This document shows, in pieces, positions 20,190 to 28,864 of a stretch of 64,000 nucleotides of DNA. Position 1 is the stretch's first letter, and each line of letters opens with the position of its first letter. This DNA is from Yersinia mollaretii ATCC 43969 (GTDB taxonomy: Bacteria > Pseudomonadota > Gammaproteobacteria > Enterobacterales > Enterobacteriaceae). The stretch lies in the NCBI RefSeq assembly GCF_013282725.1, contig NZ_CP054043.1:1302001-1366000 (forward strand), given 5' to 3'. The notes under the pieces are model-generated. The model saw nothing but the letters and a program-made list of their open reading frames with translations, made no database searches and was not told the origin of the DNA. Both the position numbers and the translations under genes were made by a program.

Positions 20190-20366
20190 TGTGATTAACA
20201 TCACATTTTCAAAACAAATCCACCCACGCAAAATGTGATGAATATCACTATTTATCGCATTTTTAGCTTAAAAATTATCCGCCGTGACTTTCTTACAGCT
20301 CAGTAGTGTGATCAGTGTCAACAAATAGCCCCCCGTTATGGGGGTGTAAGTGTGATATTGATCACA
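20190..20366 (+). promoter_or_regulatory. mtl operon control region with four CRP-like sites
   Basis: The 537-bp space between the orphan gene and mtlA holds four matches to the CRP pattern TGTGA-N6-TCACA: 20190-20205 (perfect), 20234-20249 (TGTGA..TCACT), 20307-20322 (TGTGA..TCAAC) and 20351-20366 (perfect). E. coli mtlA is known for several CRP sites in its promoter, so catabolite control is well supported. MtlR repression would act in the same region. The leader from 20367 to 20524 has no gene. Confidence 0.8.
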
Positions 20367-20524
20367 TGAATCCCACGAGCTACGCGTAGGTAAAGGAGCG
20401 TGCTAGAGTTTGTTTTGCATACAGCGTGTTTGTATCCGATAGCATCGGCGGGTTTTGCAGAACTGCCTCAACAAAACAATTATATCGCGCTCTTATTGTT
20501 AGCGCGTACCAATAGGGGTGTTTT

Positions 20525-22450
20525 ATGTTTTCACCGGACGCAAAGGTCAGAATTCAAAATTTTGGCCGATTCCTCAGTAATATGGTTATGCCCAACATCG
20601 GCGCATTTATCGCCTGGGGTATTATCACCGCACTGTTCATTCCTACCGGCTGGCTGCCCAATGAAACTTTAGCCAAACTGGTCGGCCCGATGATCACCTA
20701 CCTGTTACCACTGCTGATCGGTTTTACCGGTGGCCGTTTGGTGGGGGGCGATCGTGGTGGTGTGGTGGGTGCGATTACCACCATGGGGGTTATCGTTGGT
20801 GCGGATATGCCAATGTTCCTCGGCGCGATGATCGTCGGCCCACTGGGCGGCTGGTCAATCAAACACTTTGACCGCTGGGTTGAAGGCAAGATCAAAAGCG
20901 GCTTTGAGATGTTGGTTAACAACTTCTCAGCCGGTATCATCGGTATGCTGTTGGCGCTTCTGGCCTTCATGGCGATTGGCCCACTGGTAGAAGTGCTGTC
21001 TAAAGCATTGGCTGCTGGCGTGCATATCATGGTGCAGAACAACCTGCTGCCATTAACCTCTGTCTTCGTCGAACCGGCCAAAATCCTGTTCCTGAATAAC
21101 GCGATTAACCACGGTATCTTCTCACCTCTGGGTATCCAGCAGGCGACGGAAACGGGTAAGTCTATCTTCTTCCTGATCGAAGCGAACCCAGGCCCAGGTA
21201 TGGGTGTGTTGATGGCTTATATGTTCTTCGGCCGAGGCAACGCCAAGCAATCTGCTGGCGGCGCGGCGATCATCCACTTCTTTGGTGGTATTCACGAAAT
21301 CTATTTCCCATACGTTCTGATGAACCCACGCTTATTGCTGGCGGTGATTCTGGGCGGTATGACTGGCGTGTTTACCCTGACTCTGCTGAACGGCGGTCTG
21401 GTATCACCCGCTTCTCCTGGCTCTATTCTGGCGGTATTGGCGATGACACCTAAAGGTGCTTACTTTGCCAACATTGCTGCGGTGGCTGCGGCCTTTGCGG
21501 TCTCCTTCGTGGTCTCCGCTATCCTGCTGAAAACCTCGAAAGTGAAAGACGACGAAGAGGACACACTGGAAGACGCCACTCGTCGTATGCAAGACATGAA
21601 AGCGCAGTCTAAAGGTGCACAAGCCGCGAATGCCGCTGCTGCGGCGGGCGACTTAAGCACCGTGCGTAAAATCATCGTGGCCTGTGATGCCGGTATGGGT
21701 TCCAGTGCGATGGGTGCCGGTGTATTGCGTAAAAAAGTGCAGGACGCGGGTCTGAAACACATCTCCGTGACTAACTGCGCGATCAACAACCTGCCGGATG
21801 ATGTCGATCTGGTGATCACGCACCGGGATTTGACTGAGCGGGCGATGCGCCATGCACCGCAGGCGCAGCATATCTCGCTGACTAACTTCCTCGACAGCCA
21901 GTTGTATACCAATCTGACGACACGTTTGGTTGAGGCAAGTGCGAGCTTGGCAACCACACAGAAAGTGATTGAAACACTGGATGATAGCTTCGAGGCTTGG
22001 GAAGCTAACCTGTTCAAGCTGGGTGCAGAGAATATCTTCCTCAATCAACATGCTACGGCCAAAGAGCAAGCGATCCGCTTTGCGGGTGAGCAGTTGGTAA
22101 AAGGCGGTTATGTCGAGCCAGAGTATGTTGAGGCGATGTTGGAACGTGAAAAACTGACCTCCACCTATCTGGGCGAATCTATCGCCGTACCTCACGGGAC
22201 GATTGAAGCCAAAGACCGCGTGCTAAAAACGGGTGTGGTGTTCTGCCAATACCCTGACGGTGTGCGTTTTGGTGATGAAGAGGATGAAGTAGCCCGCTTG
22301 GTGATTGGTATCGCGGCGCGTAATAACGAGCACATTCAAGTGATTACCAGCCTGACAAACGCGCTGGATGATGACTCAGTGATTGAGCGCTTAAGCAAAA
22401 CCACCAGCGTGCAAGAAGTCTTGGATCTGCTCGGTGGCAAAAAATCATAA
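20525..22450 (+). CDS. mtlA: PTS mannitol transporter EIICBA
   Basis: The inner-membrane permease that takes up mannitol and phosphorylates it to mannitol 1-phosphate. It is 641 residues (E. coli 637). The EIIC part (about 1-340) contains membrane helices and the GIHE motif with Glu258. The EIIB part starts near 380 with the active Cys387 in VACDAGMGSSAMGAG. The EIIA part (about 495-641) carries the phosphorylated His557 in GESIAVPHGT. A short Ala/Gln-rich linker (362-375) joins C and B. First gene of mtlA-mtlD-mtlR, behind the multi-CRP region. Confidence 0.98.
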   Translation: MFSPDAKVRIQNFGRFLSNMVMPNIGAFIAWGIITALFIPTGWLPNETLAKLVGPMITYLLPLLIGFTGGRLVGGDRGGVVGAITTMGVIVGADMPMFLGAMIVGPLGGWSIKHFDRWVEGKIKSGFEMLVNNFSAGIIGMLLALLAFMAIGPLVEVLSKALAAGVHIMVQNNLLPLTSVFVEPAKILFLNNAINHGIFSPLGIQQATETGKSIFFLIEANPGPGMGVLMAYMFFGRGNAKQSAGGAAIIHFFGGIHEIYFPYVLMNPRLLLAVILGGMTGVFTLTLLNGGLVSPASPGSILAVLAMTPKGAYFANIAAVAAAFAVSFVVSAILLKTSKVKDDEEDTLEDATRRMQDMKAQSKGAQAANAAAAAGDLSTVRKIIVACDAGMGSSAMGAGVLRKKVQDAGLKHISVTNCAINNLPDDVDLVITHRDLTERAMRHAPQAQHISLTNFLDSQLYTNLTTRLVEASASLATTQKVIETLDDSFEAWEANLFKLGAENIFLNQHATAKEQAIRFAGEQLVKGGYVEPEYVEAMLEREKLTSTYLGESIAVPHGTIEAKDRVLKTGVVFCQYPDGVRFGDEEDEVARLVIGIAARNNEHIQVITSLTNALDDDSVIERLSKTTSVQEVLDLLGGKKS

Positions 22451-22505
22451 CTGAATGGCGCTAAGTGTTATCCGGCGGTGTCGGATAACCGCCGTAACCT
22501 GAATA

Positions 22506-22532
22506 GGGCCGTTGGGAGCAAACGGCCCTTTT
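22506..22532 (+). terminator. Intercistronic terminator/attenuator between mtlA and mtlD
   Basis: GGGCCGTT (22506-22513) and AACGGCCC (22521-22528) form a perfect 8-bp stem followed by TTTT. It sits inside the operon, so it probably lowers rather than stops transcription into mtlD, giving more MtlA message than MtlD. Confidence 0.65.
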
Positions 22533-22560
22533 ACAGCAAAACAGTTAAAGGTAAATAAAT

Positions 22561-23724
22561 ATGAAAGCATTACATTTTGGCGCAGGTAACATTGGCCGAG
22601 GCTTTATTGGCAAACTGCTGGCGGATGCTGGCGCACAACTGACCTTCGCGGATGTTAACCAGCCGCTGCTGGATGAGCTGAATAAGCGCAAAAGTTATCA
22701 GGTCAACGTGGTGGGCGAACAAGCACGAGTCGAAGAGGTCAACAATGTCAGCGCGGTCAACAGTGGTAGCCCAGACGTGGTGGCACTGATTGCGCAAGCT
22801 GATATTGTCACCACCGCCGTTGGTCCGCAAATTCTGGCCCGCATCGCCGGGACGGTGGCGCAGGGCTTGATTGCCCGCCATCAACAAGGTAACACCCGCC
22901 CGCTTAATATTATTGCCTGCGAGAATATGGTGCGTGGCACCAGCCAGCTAAAACAGCATGTTTTTGCCGTTTTGCCGGAAAGTGAGCAGGCGTGGGTGGA
23001 GCAACATGTCGGTTTCGTCGATTCTGCGGTTGACCGCATTGTGCCGCCATCCGAAGCGGGCAGTACCGATATTCTGGCGGTGACGGTCGAGACCTTTAGC
23101 GAGTGGATTGTTGATAGCACCCAATTTAAAGGGCCGCCGCCAGAAATAGCCGGTATGGAGTTGACTGACAATCTGATGGCGTTTGTGGAACGCAAACTCT
23201 TCACCCTCAACACCGGTCACGCCATTACCGCCTATTTGGGCCAGCTTGCCGGTCACCAGACCATCCGTGATGCGATTCTGGATCCTGCTGTGCGCCAGAC
23301 AGTGAAAGGCGCGATGGAAGAGAGCGGTGCAGTGCTGATTAAGCGCTATGCGTTTGATCCACAAAAACATGCCGCTTATATCAACAAAATTCTCTCCCGT
23401 TTTGAAAACCCTTACCTGCATGACGATGTTGAGCGCGTTGGCCGTCAGCCGCTGCGTAAACTGAGTGCGGGCGATCGTTTGATCAAACCGCTGCTGGGAA
23501 CGCTGGAGTATCACTTGCCCCACGATAATCTGGTGACCGGCATCGCCGCTGCCATGAGCTACCGCAGTGAGCAAGATCCGCAAGCACAGGAACTGGTTGA
23601 ATTACTGGCGAAATTAGGGCCGAAAGCTGCGTTAGCGCAAATTTCAGAGTTGCCTGCGGATAGCGAGGTTGTCGAACAGGCGGTGAATGTGTATAACGCC
23701 ATGCAGGATAAGCTGGCGCACTGA
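22561..23724 (+). CDS. mtlD: Mannitol-1-phosphate 5-dehydrogenase
   Basis: Cytoplasmic NAD-dependent enzyme oxidising mannitol 1-phosphate to fructose 6-phosphate. It has 387 residues (E. coli 382). The N-terminal NAD site reads [20 protein letters not shown]. The long-chain dehydrogenase motif appears in [21 protein letters not shown] (about 212-232), with the catalytic Lys and Asn/His. Ends in [30 protein letters not shown] precedes the ATG. Confidence 0.97.
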   Translation: MKALHFGAGNIGRGFIGKLLADAGAQLTFADVNQPLLDELNKRKSYQVNVVGEQARVEEVNNVSAVNSGSPDVVALIAQADIVTTAVGPQILARIAGTVAQGLIARHQQGNTRPLNIIACENMVRGTSQLKQHVFAVLPESEQAWVEQHVGFVDSAVDRIVPPSEAGSTDILAVTVETFSEWIVDSTQFKGPPPEIAGMELTDNLMAFVERKLFTLNTGHAITAYLGQLAGHQTIRDAILDPAVRQTVKGAMEESGAVLIKRYAFDPQKHAAYINKILSRFENPYLHDDVERVGRQPLRKLSAGDRLIKPLLGTLEYHLPHDNLVTGIAAAMSYRSEQDPQAQELVELLAKLGPKAALAQISELPADSEVVEQAVNVYNAMQDKLAH

Positions 23725-23732
23725 TTCTCAGT

Positions 23733-23778
23733 ATTGGCCTGATATCACTCATTGGTCTGGTATTATTATCAGGCCAAT
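23733..23778 (+). repeat. Inverted repeat between mtlD and mtlR
   Basis: ATTGGCCTGATA (23733-23744) pairs perfectly with TATCAGGCCAAT (23767-23778). The interior repeats ATTGGTCTGGTAT, a near copy of the left arm. It begins 9 bp past the mtlD stop and likely acts as an RNA 3' stabiliser or partial terminator before mtlR. Confidence 0.6.
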
Positions 23779-23821
23779 GATTAGGCATTCAAGTATTCAC
23801 CCACCACCCCAGTGACAAGCG

Positions 23822-24376
23822 ATGATTGAAAAAACACAGGCATTTGAGAATCGGGTACTGGAACATCTGAACGCCGGAAAGACGGTTCGGAGTTTCTTGA
23901 TGGCCGCTGTCGAGCTCTTGGCAGAAGCACTGAATATTCTCGTGGTGCAGGTTTTTCGTAAAGATGACTATGCGGTGAAATATGCCGTGGAGCCATTGCT
24001 GGTCGGGGATGGGCCGCTGGGTGAGTTATCGGTGCGGTTAAAGCTGGTTTACGCCTTGGGTGTGATTACGCGTCATGAATACGAAGATGCCGAGCTATTG
24101 ATGGCACTCCGTGAAGAGCTGAACCACGATGGCACCGAGTATCGTTTTACTGACGACGAAATCCTCGGGCCATTTGGTGAGTTACATTGTGTCGCGGAGC
24201 TGCCTCCCGTCCCCACTTTTTTGCGCCCCGACGAAGCAGACGCCTCATTAATTGCCATGCAACGCCAGCGGTATCAGCAAATGGTGCGCTCAACCATGGT
24301 GCTGTCGATCACTGAACTGCTCTCCCGCATCAGCCTGAAACAAGTTTCCAAGCTTTCGCCCCTCGGCCACGTCTGA
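23822..24376 (+). CDS. mtlR: Mannitol operon repressor MtlR
   Basis: A 184-residue all-helical regulator of the mtl operon (E. coli MtlR 195). Conserved stretches include FENRVLEHLNAGKTVRSFLMAAVELL, VQVFRKDDYAVKYAVEPLL and LLMALREELNHDG. It has no classic helix-turn-helix. The first E. coli residues are absent here; ATG 23822 gives a start aligned to EQTQAFENRVLE. Its stop at 24376 is only 1 bp from the stop of the convergent LysE gene. Confidence 0.95.
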   Translation: MIEKTQAFENRVLEHLNAGKTVRSFLMAAVELLAEALNILVVQVFRKDDYAVKYAVEPLLVGDGPLGELSVRLKLVYALGVITRHEYEDAELLMALREELNHDGTEYRFTDDEILGPFGELHCVAELPPVPTFLRPDEADASLIAMQRQRYQQMVRSTMVLSITELLSRISLKQVSKLSPLGHV

Positions 24377-24377
24377 A

Positions 24378-24986
24378 TTAGCGCAACACGCTAAGCCACT
24401 CATCCACCAACAGCCACAGTGCTGTGATTGCCATCAAGCCACCCATCACGCCATTGAATAACCGCAACTTCCAATTCACTCGCAATGCATGGCGAAGTTG
24501 ATCGCCCATCACTGCCCAGACGGCGACACAAGGCAGATTCAATAGCGCAAAACCGCTGACAATCAGCAAGGTGTGGCTGAGTGTCGCGCCTTCCCGTGGG
24601 GTGAATAAGATGGCGACATTCATAGCCATCAACCATGCTTTCGGATTGATGGCCTGAAACAGCGCTCCCTGAATAAACCCCATCGGCTGCTCGCCATCCC
24701 GTGAGTTGGGGCTACCGGCATGGTAAATCTTCCACGACAACCACAATAGATAGCCGCAACCCAGTGTCACCAGCGGCAGGCGAATCACTCCCACCCAACT
24801 GAGGATCAATGCCAGTAGTGTGGTCATTAGCGCACATTGCAATGCACAGCCAAAAGTAATCCCCAGCATCATTGGGAAGGTGCGGCGCAAGCCAAAATTA
24901 ACGCCAGACGCGGCCAGCAGCAGGTTGTTCGGGCCGGGCGTGATCGACATGACGGTGACGTAACTGATAAAAGCGCTGTCTAACAT
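24378..24986 (-). CDS. LysE/RhtB-family amino-acid exporter
   Basis: A 202-residue inner-membrane exporter with about six hydrophobic segments. ATG 24986 has GGGG eight bases upstream; a start at 25052 would add an unlikely hydrophilic stretch overlapping the divergent promoter. The family signature MSITPGPNNLLLAASGVNFGLRR lies at about 13-35 and FQAINPKAWLMAMNVA at about 112-127. Divergent from a MocR regulator with a perfect palindrome between, a common pairing in which the regulator senses an amino acid or amine and induces its export. Substrate unknown. Confidence 0.88.
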   Translation of the reverse strand: MLDSAFISYVTVMSITPGPNNLLLAASGVNFGLRRTFPMMLGITFGCALQCALMTTLLALILSWVGVIRLPLVTLGCGYLLWLSWKIYHAGSPNSRDGEQPMGFIQGALFQAINPKAWLMAMNVAILFTPREGATLSHTLLIVSGFALLNLPCVAVWAVMGDQLRHALRVNWKLRLFNGVMGGLMAITALWLLVDEWLSVLR

Positions 24987-25091
24987 AGTATGAACCCCGA
25001 TTTTCTTATTTTTCAAAAAGCGTGTAGCCAAGAGATTCAGCATAAACAGCAATCCGTGATGGCGTCAGAAGCAGAAGTTATCTATTGTTAC

Positions 25092-25123
25092 GGGTACAGT
25101 TTGAGTGTACCTAAACTGTACCC
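25092..25123. promoter_or_regulatory. Perfect inverted repeat between LysE exporter and MocR regulator (operator)
   Basis: GGGTACAGTTT at 25092-25102 and AAACTGTACCC at 25113-25123 form a perfect 11-bp inverted repeat; the 10-bp spacer itself contains GTGTACC, echoing the arm. It lies 26 bp upstream of the MocR gene and 106 bp upstream of the exporter gene, well placed to control both promoters. Confidence 0.7.
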
Positions 25124-25148
25124 ATTGATCCTGCGGAGAACTGTCACC

Positions 25149-26630
25149 ATGTCCCTTGTTATGAATGAAATTCGCTACTTACAGGTGGCAGATAATTTAG
25201 CGCAAGCCATTAAGAACGGCAGTTTGCTGGCGGGGAGCCGCCTGCCCTCGGTGCGTGGCTATGCCCAAAGTCATCAGGTGAGCATCAATACGGTGGTGGC
25301 GGCGTATCGCACACTGGAAGATCGCGGCCTGATTGAGGCGCGTCCGCAGTCGGGGTTCTACGTCTGTAGCCCGTCAACGGCTGTGGTGCCGACGGCCACA
25401 GTGGGTAAGCCAGTCGATGAGGTGCTGGACTTAATTGATACGGTATTTGCCGCGCAACAAAATCCCAGTTTTACCAATATCTCGCTGGCCTGCCCGCAGA
25501 CGGGCGATTTTTATCCGAGTGCTAAATTGGGGCGCATTATGGCCTCACTCCTGCGCCGCCAGCCGCAACTGATCAGCCAATATGCTTTGCCACCCGGCAG
25601 CCAGCGCCTGCGCCAGCAAATTGCCCGCCGCGCCATGACATTGGGAATGCTGGCCAATCCGGCGGAGATTACCATCACCCACGGCTGTATGGAGGCGCTG
25701 CAACTGGCGTTGCGAGTGACGACACGGCCGGGGGATTGTGTCGGGCTGGAGTCGCCCACCTATTTCTATCTGATGCCGCTGCTGGCGAGTCTCGGCTTGA
25801 AAGCGGTAGAGATTCCCACTGATCCGCAGCAGGGATTATCATTGGATGTGCTGGAGTTGCTGCTGAAAGAGGGGCGGTTGAATGCCCTGATCGCCATGCC
25901 CACGGTGCAAAATCCATTGGGCTATACCATGCCGCTGGCGGCGAAAAAGCGGTTGGCGCAGCTAATGAACCATCACCGAGTGCCCTTGATTGAAGATGGT
26001 TTATATGCCGAAATTCAATTTGGCTCGACCTTATCCCCGGCGGTCAAAGCCTTTGATCGCGACGGCTGGGTGCTGTTTTGCTCCAGTTTTACCAAAACGT
26101 TGGCACCGGATTTCCGTGTCGGCTGGATTGATGGTGGGCGCTTCGCTGAAGCCTTGCACAAGCTAAAAGCGGTCTCGTCGATGGCAGAATCGGCGCTGTT
26201 GTCGGAAACACTAGCGCTGTTCTTGGAGTCCGGTGGTTATGATCATCACCTGCGTAGCTTGCGCCGCCGCTATGCTCAGCAGGTACAGCAAGCCCAGCAA
26301 CTGATTACCCGCAACTTCCCACAGGGCACCAAAGTGACCCAACCGGCGGGAGGGTTTGTATTCTGGGTTGAATTCCCAGAGACAGTTGATACTGTCGCGC
26401 TGTTCCATCAAATGCTGCAAGAACAGATTTGCCTGACGCCAGGGACGCTTTATTCGCCGAGCGGCCGCTATCGCAACGCCTTTCGCCTCTCATGTTGTTA
26501 TCCATTCAATAGCCGCTATACCGGGGCATTGGAGCGGTTGGGGGCGGTGGCATGTGAAATCAGTGGCCTACCTGCGGGAATGCAGTGGCAGCCGGTAGAG
26601 GAGGTTGCTGCCGAAAGGCCAGCATCCTGA
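25149..26630 (+). CDS. MocR-type GntR/aminotransferase transcriptional regulator
   Basis: A 493-residue PLP-binding regulator. Start at ATG 25149 with GGAG ten bases before it; a longer start at 24990 would overlap the exporter start region. Residues about 5-75 are a GntR winged helix (RLPSVRGYAQSHQVSINTVVAAYRTLEDRGLI). From about 100 on it has an aminotransferase fold type I domain with PTVQNPLGYTM, Asp283 in LIEDGLYAEI and the PLP lysine Lys316 in SSFTKTLAPDFRVGW. All catalytic residues look intact. Divergent from the LysE-type exporter with a palindrome in between, so it likely activates that gene in response to a substrate amine. Confidence 0.9.
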   Translation: MSLVMNEIRYLQVADNLAQAIKNGSLLAGSRLPSVRGYAQSHQVSINTVVAAYRTLEDRGLIEARPQSGFYVCSPSTAVVPTATVGKPVDEVLDLIDTVFAAQQNPSFTNISLACPQTGDFYPSAKLGRIMASLLRRQPQLISQYALPPGSQRLRQQIARRAMTLGMLANPAEITITHGCMEALQLALRVTTRPGDCVGLESPTYFYLMPLLASLGLKAVEIPTDPQQGLSLDVLELLLKEGRLNALIAMPTVQNPLGYTMPLAAKKRLAQLMNHHRVPLIEDGLYAEIQFGSTLSPAVKAFDRDGWVLFCSSFTKTLAPDFRVGWIDGGRFAEALHKLKAVSSMAESALLSETLALFLESGGYDHHLRSLRRRYAQQVQQAQQLITRNFPQGTKVTQPAGGFVFWVEFPETVDTVALFHQMLQEQICLTPGTLYSPSGRYRNAFRLSCCYPFNSRYTGALERLGAVACEISGLPAGMQWQPVEEVAAERPAS

Positions 26631-26723
26631 TACACTATCTCTATCGATGCACAAATCAGTGCTATCCTATCTCCAACTTTAGCGAAATATCGTGCCCATC
26701 AGTGGCATGTACGGGCCAATACT

Positions 26724-27080
26724 ATGAAAGAACATGCAGAAATCAAACGTCTAAGCGATTTGCTGGATGCGATGAACCACAAAGATCCTAGCGTTATCCA
26801 GCAGGGCAATGTGGATTTAATCGCGCAGCATATGAAAGAAAAAGAGAAATTGGCGGCTGAAATTCAGCGCTTGAAAGAAGTGCGGGTTAAAAACCTGAGC
26901 GTCGAAGCCCAGAAACTGGCGCAACTGCCCTTCAGCCGTGCGATTACCAAGAAAGAGCAGGCGGATATGGGCACCTTGAAGAAAGCGGTGCGCGGTATTA
27001 TCGTCGTCCACCCAATGACGGCATTAGGCCGCGAAATGGGTCTGAAAGAAGTGACTGGCTACGCTAAAAAAGCTTTCTAA
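26724..27080 (+). CDS. yibL: Ribosome-associated protein YibL (DUF2810)
   Basis: A 118-residue basic protein (E. coli YibL 120), reported to associate with ribosomes; role otherwise unknown. The first 60 residues are a charged, coiled-coil-like helix ([23 protein letters not shown]), and the C-terminal part reads [37 protein letters not shown]. In E. coli it also lies just beyond mtlR; here the LysE/MocR pair is inserted between them. A rho-independent terminator follows at 27117-27151. Confidence 0.93.
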   Translation: MKEHAEIKRLSDLLDAMNHKDPSVIQQGNVDLIAQHMKEKEKLAAEIQRLKEVRVKNLSVEAQKLAQLPFSRAITKKEQADMGTLKKAVRGIIVVHPMTALGREMGLKEVTGYAKKAF

Positions 27081-27116
27081 TTACCTCGCCGAATCGATTT
27101 ACCGTACCAAATAAAT

Positions 27117-27151
27117 CCGGGTAGGAGGCATAGCCACCGCCCGGTTTTTTT
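27117..27151 (+). terminator. Rho-independent terminator of yibL
   Basis: CCGGG (27117-27121) pairs with CCCGG (27140-27144), with further pairing between GGAGG and CCACC inside, followed by seven T residues (27145-27151). Confidence 0.75.
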
Positions 27152-27218
27152 ATGGGTTTTATCAGTCAAAGAGTTCGGTGTGAGTCCCGATGCAGCCCCA
27201 GAAACCTATTTCATCCCC

Positions 27219-27246
27219 TTGACATATGCTAAGCATATGTTAGTGT
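27219..27246 (+). promoter_or_regulatory. vapBC promoter with overlapping palindromic operator
   Basis: TTGACA at 27219-27224 is a consensus -35 box and overlaps a perfect 19-bp palindrome, ACATATGCTAAGCATATGT (27222-27240). A weak -10 (TAGTGT, 27241-27246) follows at 16 bp. A second small inverted repeat GATAG-CACTA-CTATC (27251-27265) precedes the AGGAG of vapB. This suits autorepression by the VapBC complex. Confidence 0.7.
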
Positions 27247-27277
27247 TTTTGATAGCACTACTATCAGGAGAGAAAAT

Positions 27278-27505
27278 ATGAGAACTGTATCTATTTTTAA
27301 AAATGGGCAGAATCGGGCCATTCGTTTACCCAAAGATATGGATTTTGAAGGGGCCACAGAACTAGAAATAATTAAAGAAGGTGATAATATAATCTTACGC
27401 CCGATACGACCAACGTGGGTGTCATTTATGGATGAAGATAAAGCAGATGATGATTTTCTTGCCGAAAGACAAGATATTATCGAAGAGGGACGCTTCGAGT
27501 TATGA
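27278..27505 (+). CDS. vapB: VapB-type antitoxin
   Basis: A 75-residue antitoxin with an AbrB/SpoVT-like N-terminal DNA-binding part (MRTVSIFKNGQNRAIRLPKDMDFEGATELEIIKEGDNIILRP) and a flexible acidic C-terminus (DEDKADDDFLAERQDIIEEGRFEL) that would wrap the toxin. AGGAGAG is six bases upstream. Its TGA overlaps the vapC ATG by 4 bp. It should repress its own promoter through the palindrome at 27222-27240. Confidence 0.9.
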   Translation: MRTVSIFKNGQNRAIRLPKDMDFEGATELEIIKEGDNIILRPIRPTWVSFMDEDKADDDFLAERQDIIEEGRFEL

Positions 27506-27921
27506 TCAAAAAAATATATATGCTTGATACAAATATTTGTTCTTTTATTATGCGGGAACGCCCAGCTGAAATAATTATAAAATTACAACAATGTATTGAG
27601 CATCAGAATAAGATAGTTGTTTCAGCCATTACATATTCAGAAATGCGTTTTGGCGCGATTGGTAAGAAAGCCTCACCAAAACATACCTATCTAGTTGATG
27701 AGTTTGTGAAACGACTAGATGCTATTTTTCCGTGGGATGTTGCTGCTATTGATGCTACAACAAATATTAAAATAGATCTTGCAAAGCAAGGTACTCCAAT
27801 AGGTGGGAATGATGCTGCAATAGCCGGACATGCTATTTCCACAGGCGCGATATTAGTGACTAATAATGTAAGAGAGTTTGAAAGAGTTAAAAAGTTGCGG
27901 ATAGAAGATTGGGCTAACTGA
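27502..27921 (+). CDS. vapC: VapC-type PIN-domain toxin
   Basis: A 139-residue PIN ribonuclease; enterobacterial VapC toxins cut initiator tRNA-fMet. Acidic metal-binding residues are visible: Asp9 in YMLDTNICSFIMRERP, Glu47 in TYSEMRFG and Asp104 in GGNDAAIAGHA, followed by ILVTNNVREFERVKKL, the fourth conserved region. All needed residues are present, so it is probably active. Translationally coupled to vapB. The pair sits between core genes yibL and yiiM and is more AT-rich, consistent with a separate arrival. Confidence 0.92.
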   Translation: MIKKIYMLDTNICSFIMRERPAEIIIKLQQCIEHQNKIVVSAITYSEMRFGAIGKKASPKHTYLVDEFVKRLDAIFPWDVAAIDATTNIKIDLAKQGTPIGGNDAAIAGHAISTGAILVTNNVREFERVKKLRIEDWAN

Positions 27922-28091
27922 TCTTTATCCATAAGGTAAATGTATTCGGCAGGTAAAATATATTCGGAGTACTAATTGTCATCCTCTGGTGAGTGATTCT
28001 AGTCTTTTAGTCTAGATTGCCATCCTTGGCATTGGCCTCAATCGCCCTACTAGGATCTACTTTTTGGCATCATTATCATCAATGGTGTCAG

Positions 28092-28766
28092 CTAACTCTT
28101 CCCCAGCAAGCGGCGATTAAAATCCTCGATCTTCCCTTCGGTCATGCGCGTCAGCATGGTTTTGCTCCAACTGGCGGATAGCCCGGAAACCGCCAGCAAG
28201 CGGCGATACTGCTCTTCGTCGAACGGCATGTGCCACGCGATACCAATGGCCTCGGCGACGGAAATATCACTGGGGCGCGCCAGAAGTTCCAGCGGATGAC
28301 TTTCGCTGACTTTGCCGGGTGAGATCACGCGATACAGCCAGCCGCAGTAACCAACTTGCTGCATCAGCACCGACATATCCTCGATAGCAAAATGGAAGTT
28401 GAGTTTGTAGCAAGGGGAACGGGGTTGGGTGACCTGAATAGTGGCCTCGCCCCAGCGGTAAATATCCCCCATGTAGACATTCTGTTCGGTCATGCCGAGG
28501 GTTGAGATATTTTCGCCGTAGGCTGGTGGCGAGAAGAGTTCGGCCTGCTCAGGAAATTGCTGCGTCCAGTAAGCATAATGCTCCCGTGGGTAGTGACATA
28601 ACGCGCGATCCGGGCCGCCGTGAAAACGCTTTTCGGCTTGCTCATCCCCCTCCAATCCCAGTGAGGTGAGCATAATCCCACCCTCGACCTGACGTTTACC
28701 AATGGCGCTGGGGGAACTGCCGTCATAAGGCTCGATTTTACCGATGTAAACCTGTGGATACTTCAT
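28092..28766 (-). CDS. yiiM: MOSC-domain protein YiiM
   Basis: A 224-residue MOSC protein, equal in length to E. coli YiiM, which acts with molybdenum cofactor to detoxify N-hydroxylated base analogues such as 6-hydroxylaminopurine. Conserved: GLEGDEQAEKRFHGGPDRALCHYPREHY (about 37-64), GENISTLGMTEQNVYMGD and the MOSC cysteine in TQPRSPCYKLN (about 113-123). C-terminal three-alpha domain follows. A molybdenum-linked role fits the nearby formate dehydrogenase genes. In E. coli yiiM is also near sodA. RBS AGGAGAGCAG. Confidence 0.93.
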   Translation of the reverse strand: MKYPQVYIGKIEPYDGSSPSAIGKRQVEGGIMLTSLGLEGDEQAEKRFHGGPDRALCHYPREHYAYWTQQFPEQAELFSPPAYGENISTLGMTEQNVYMGDIYRWGEATIQVTQPRSPCYKLNFHFAIEDMSVLMQQVGYCGWLYRVISPGKVSESHPLELLARPSDISVAEAIGIAWHMPFDEEQYRRLLAVSGLSASWSKTMLTRMTEGKIEDFNRRLLGKS

Positions 28767-28805
28767 CTGCTCTCCTTGTCTGCGTTTGGAAGGGAGAGCC
28801 AGAAT

Positions 28806-28825
28806 ACCCTGCCTGATGGCAGGGT
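28806..28825. terminator. Hairpin between chemoreceptor gene and yiiM
   Basis: ACCCTGCC (28806-28813) and GGCAGGGT (28818-28825) form a perfect 8-bp stem with a 4-nt loop, 40 bp past the chemoreceptor stop on the minus strand. There is no T-run. Confidence 0.5.
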
Positions 28826-28864
28826 TCCAAGGTTTAGCGAATGACCAGAAGGTTCAGTGAGTGA

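Noticed and set aside
24990..25148. 53-residue N-terminal extension of the MocR regulator
   Set aside because: It would place the operator palindrome inside the gene; GGAG before 25149 and the GntR domain boundary support the shorter protein.
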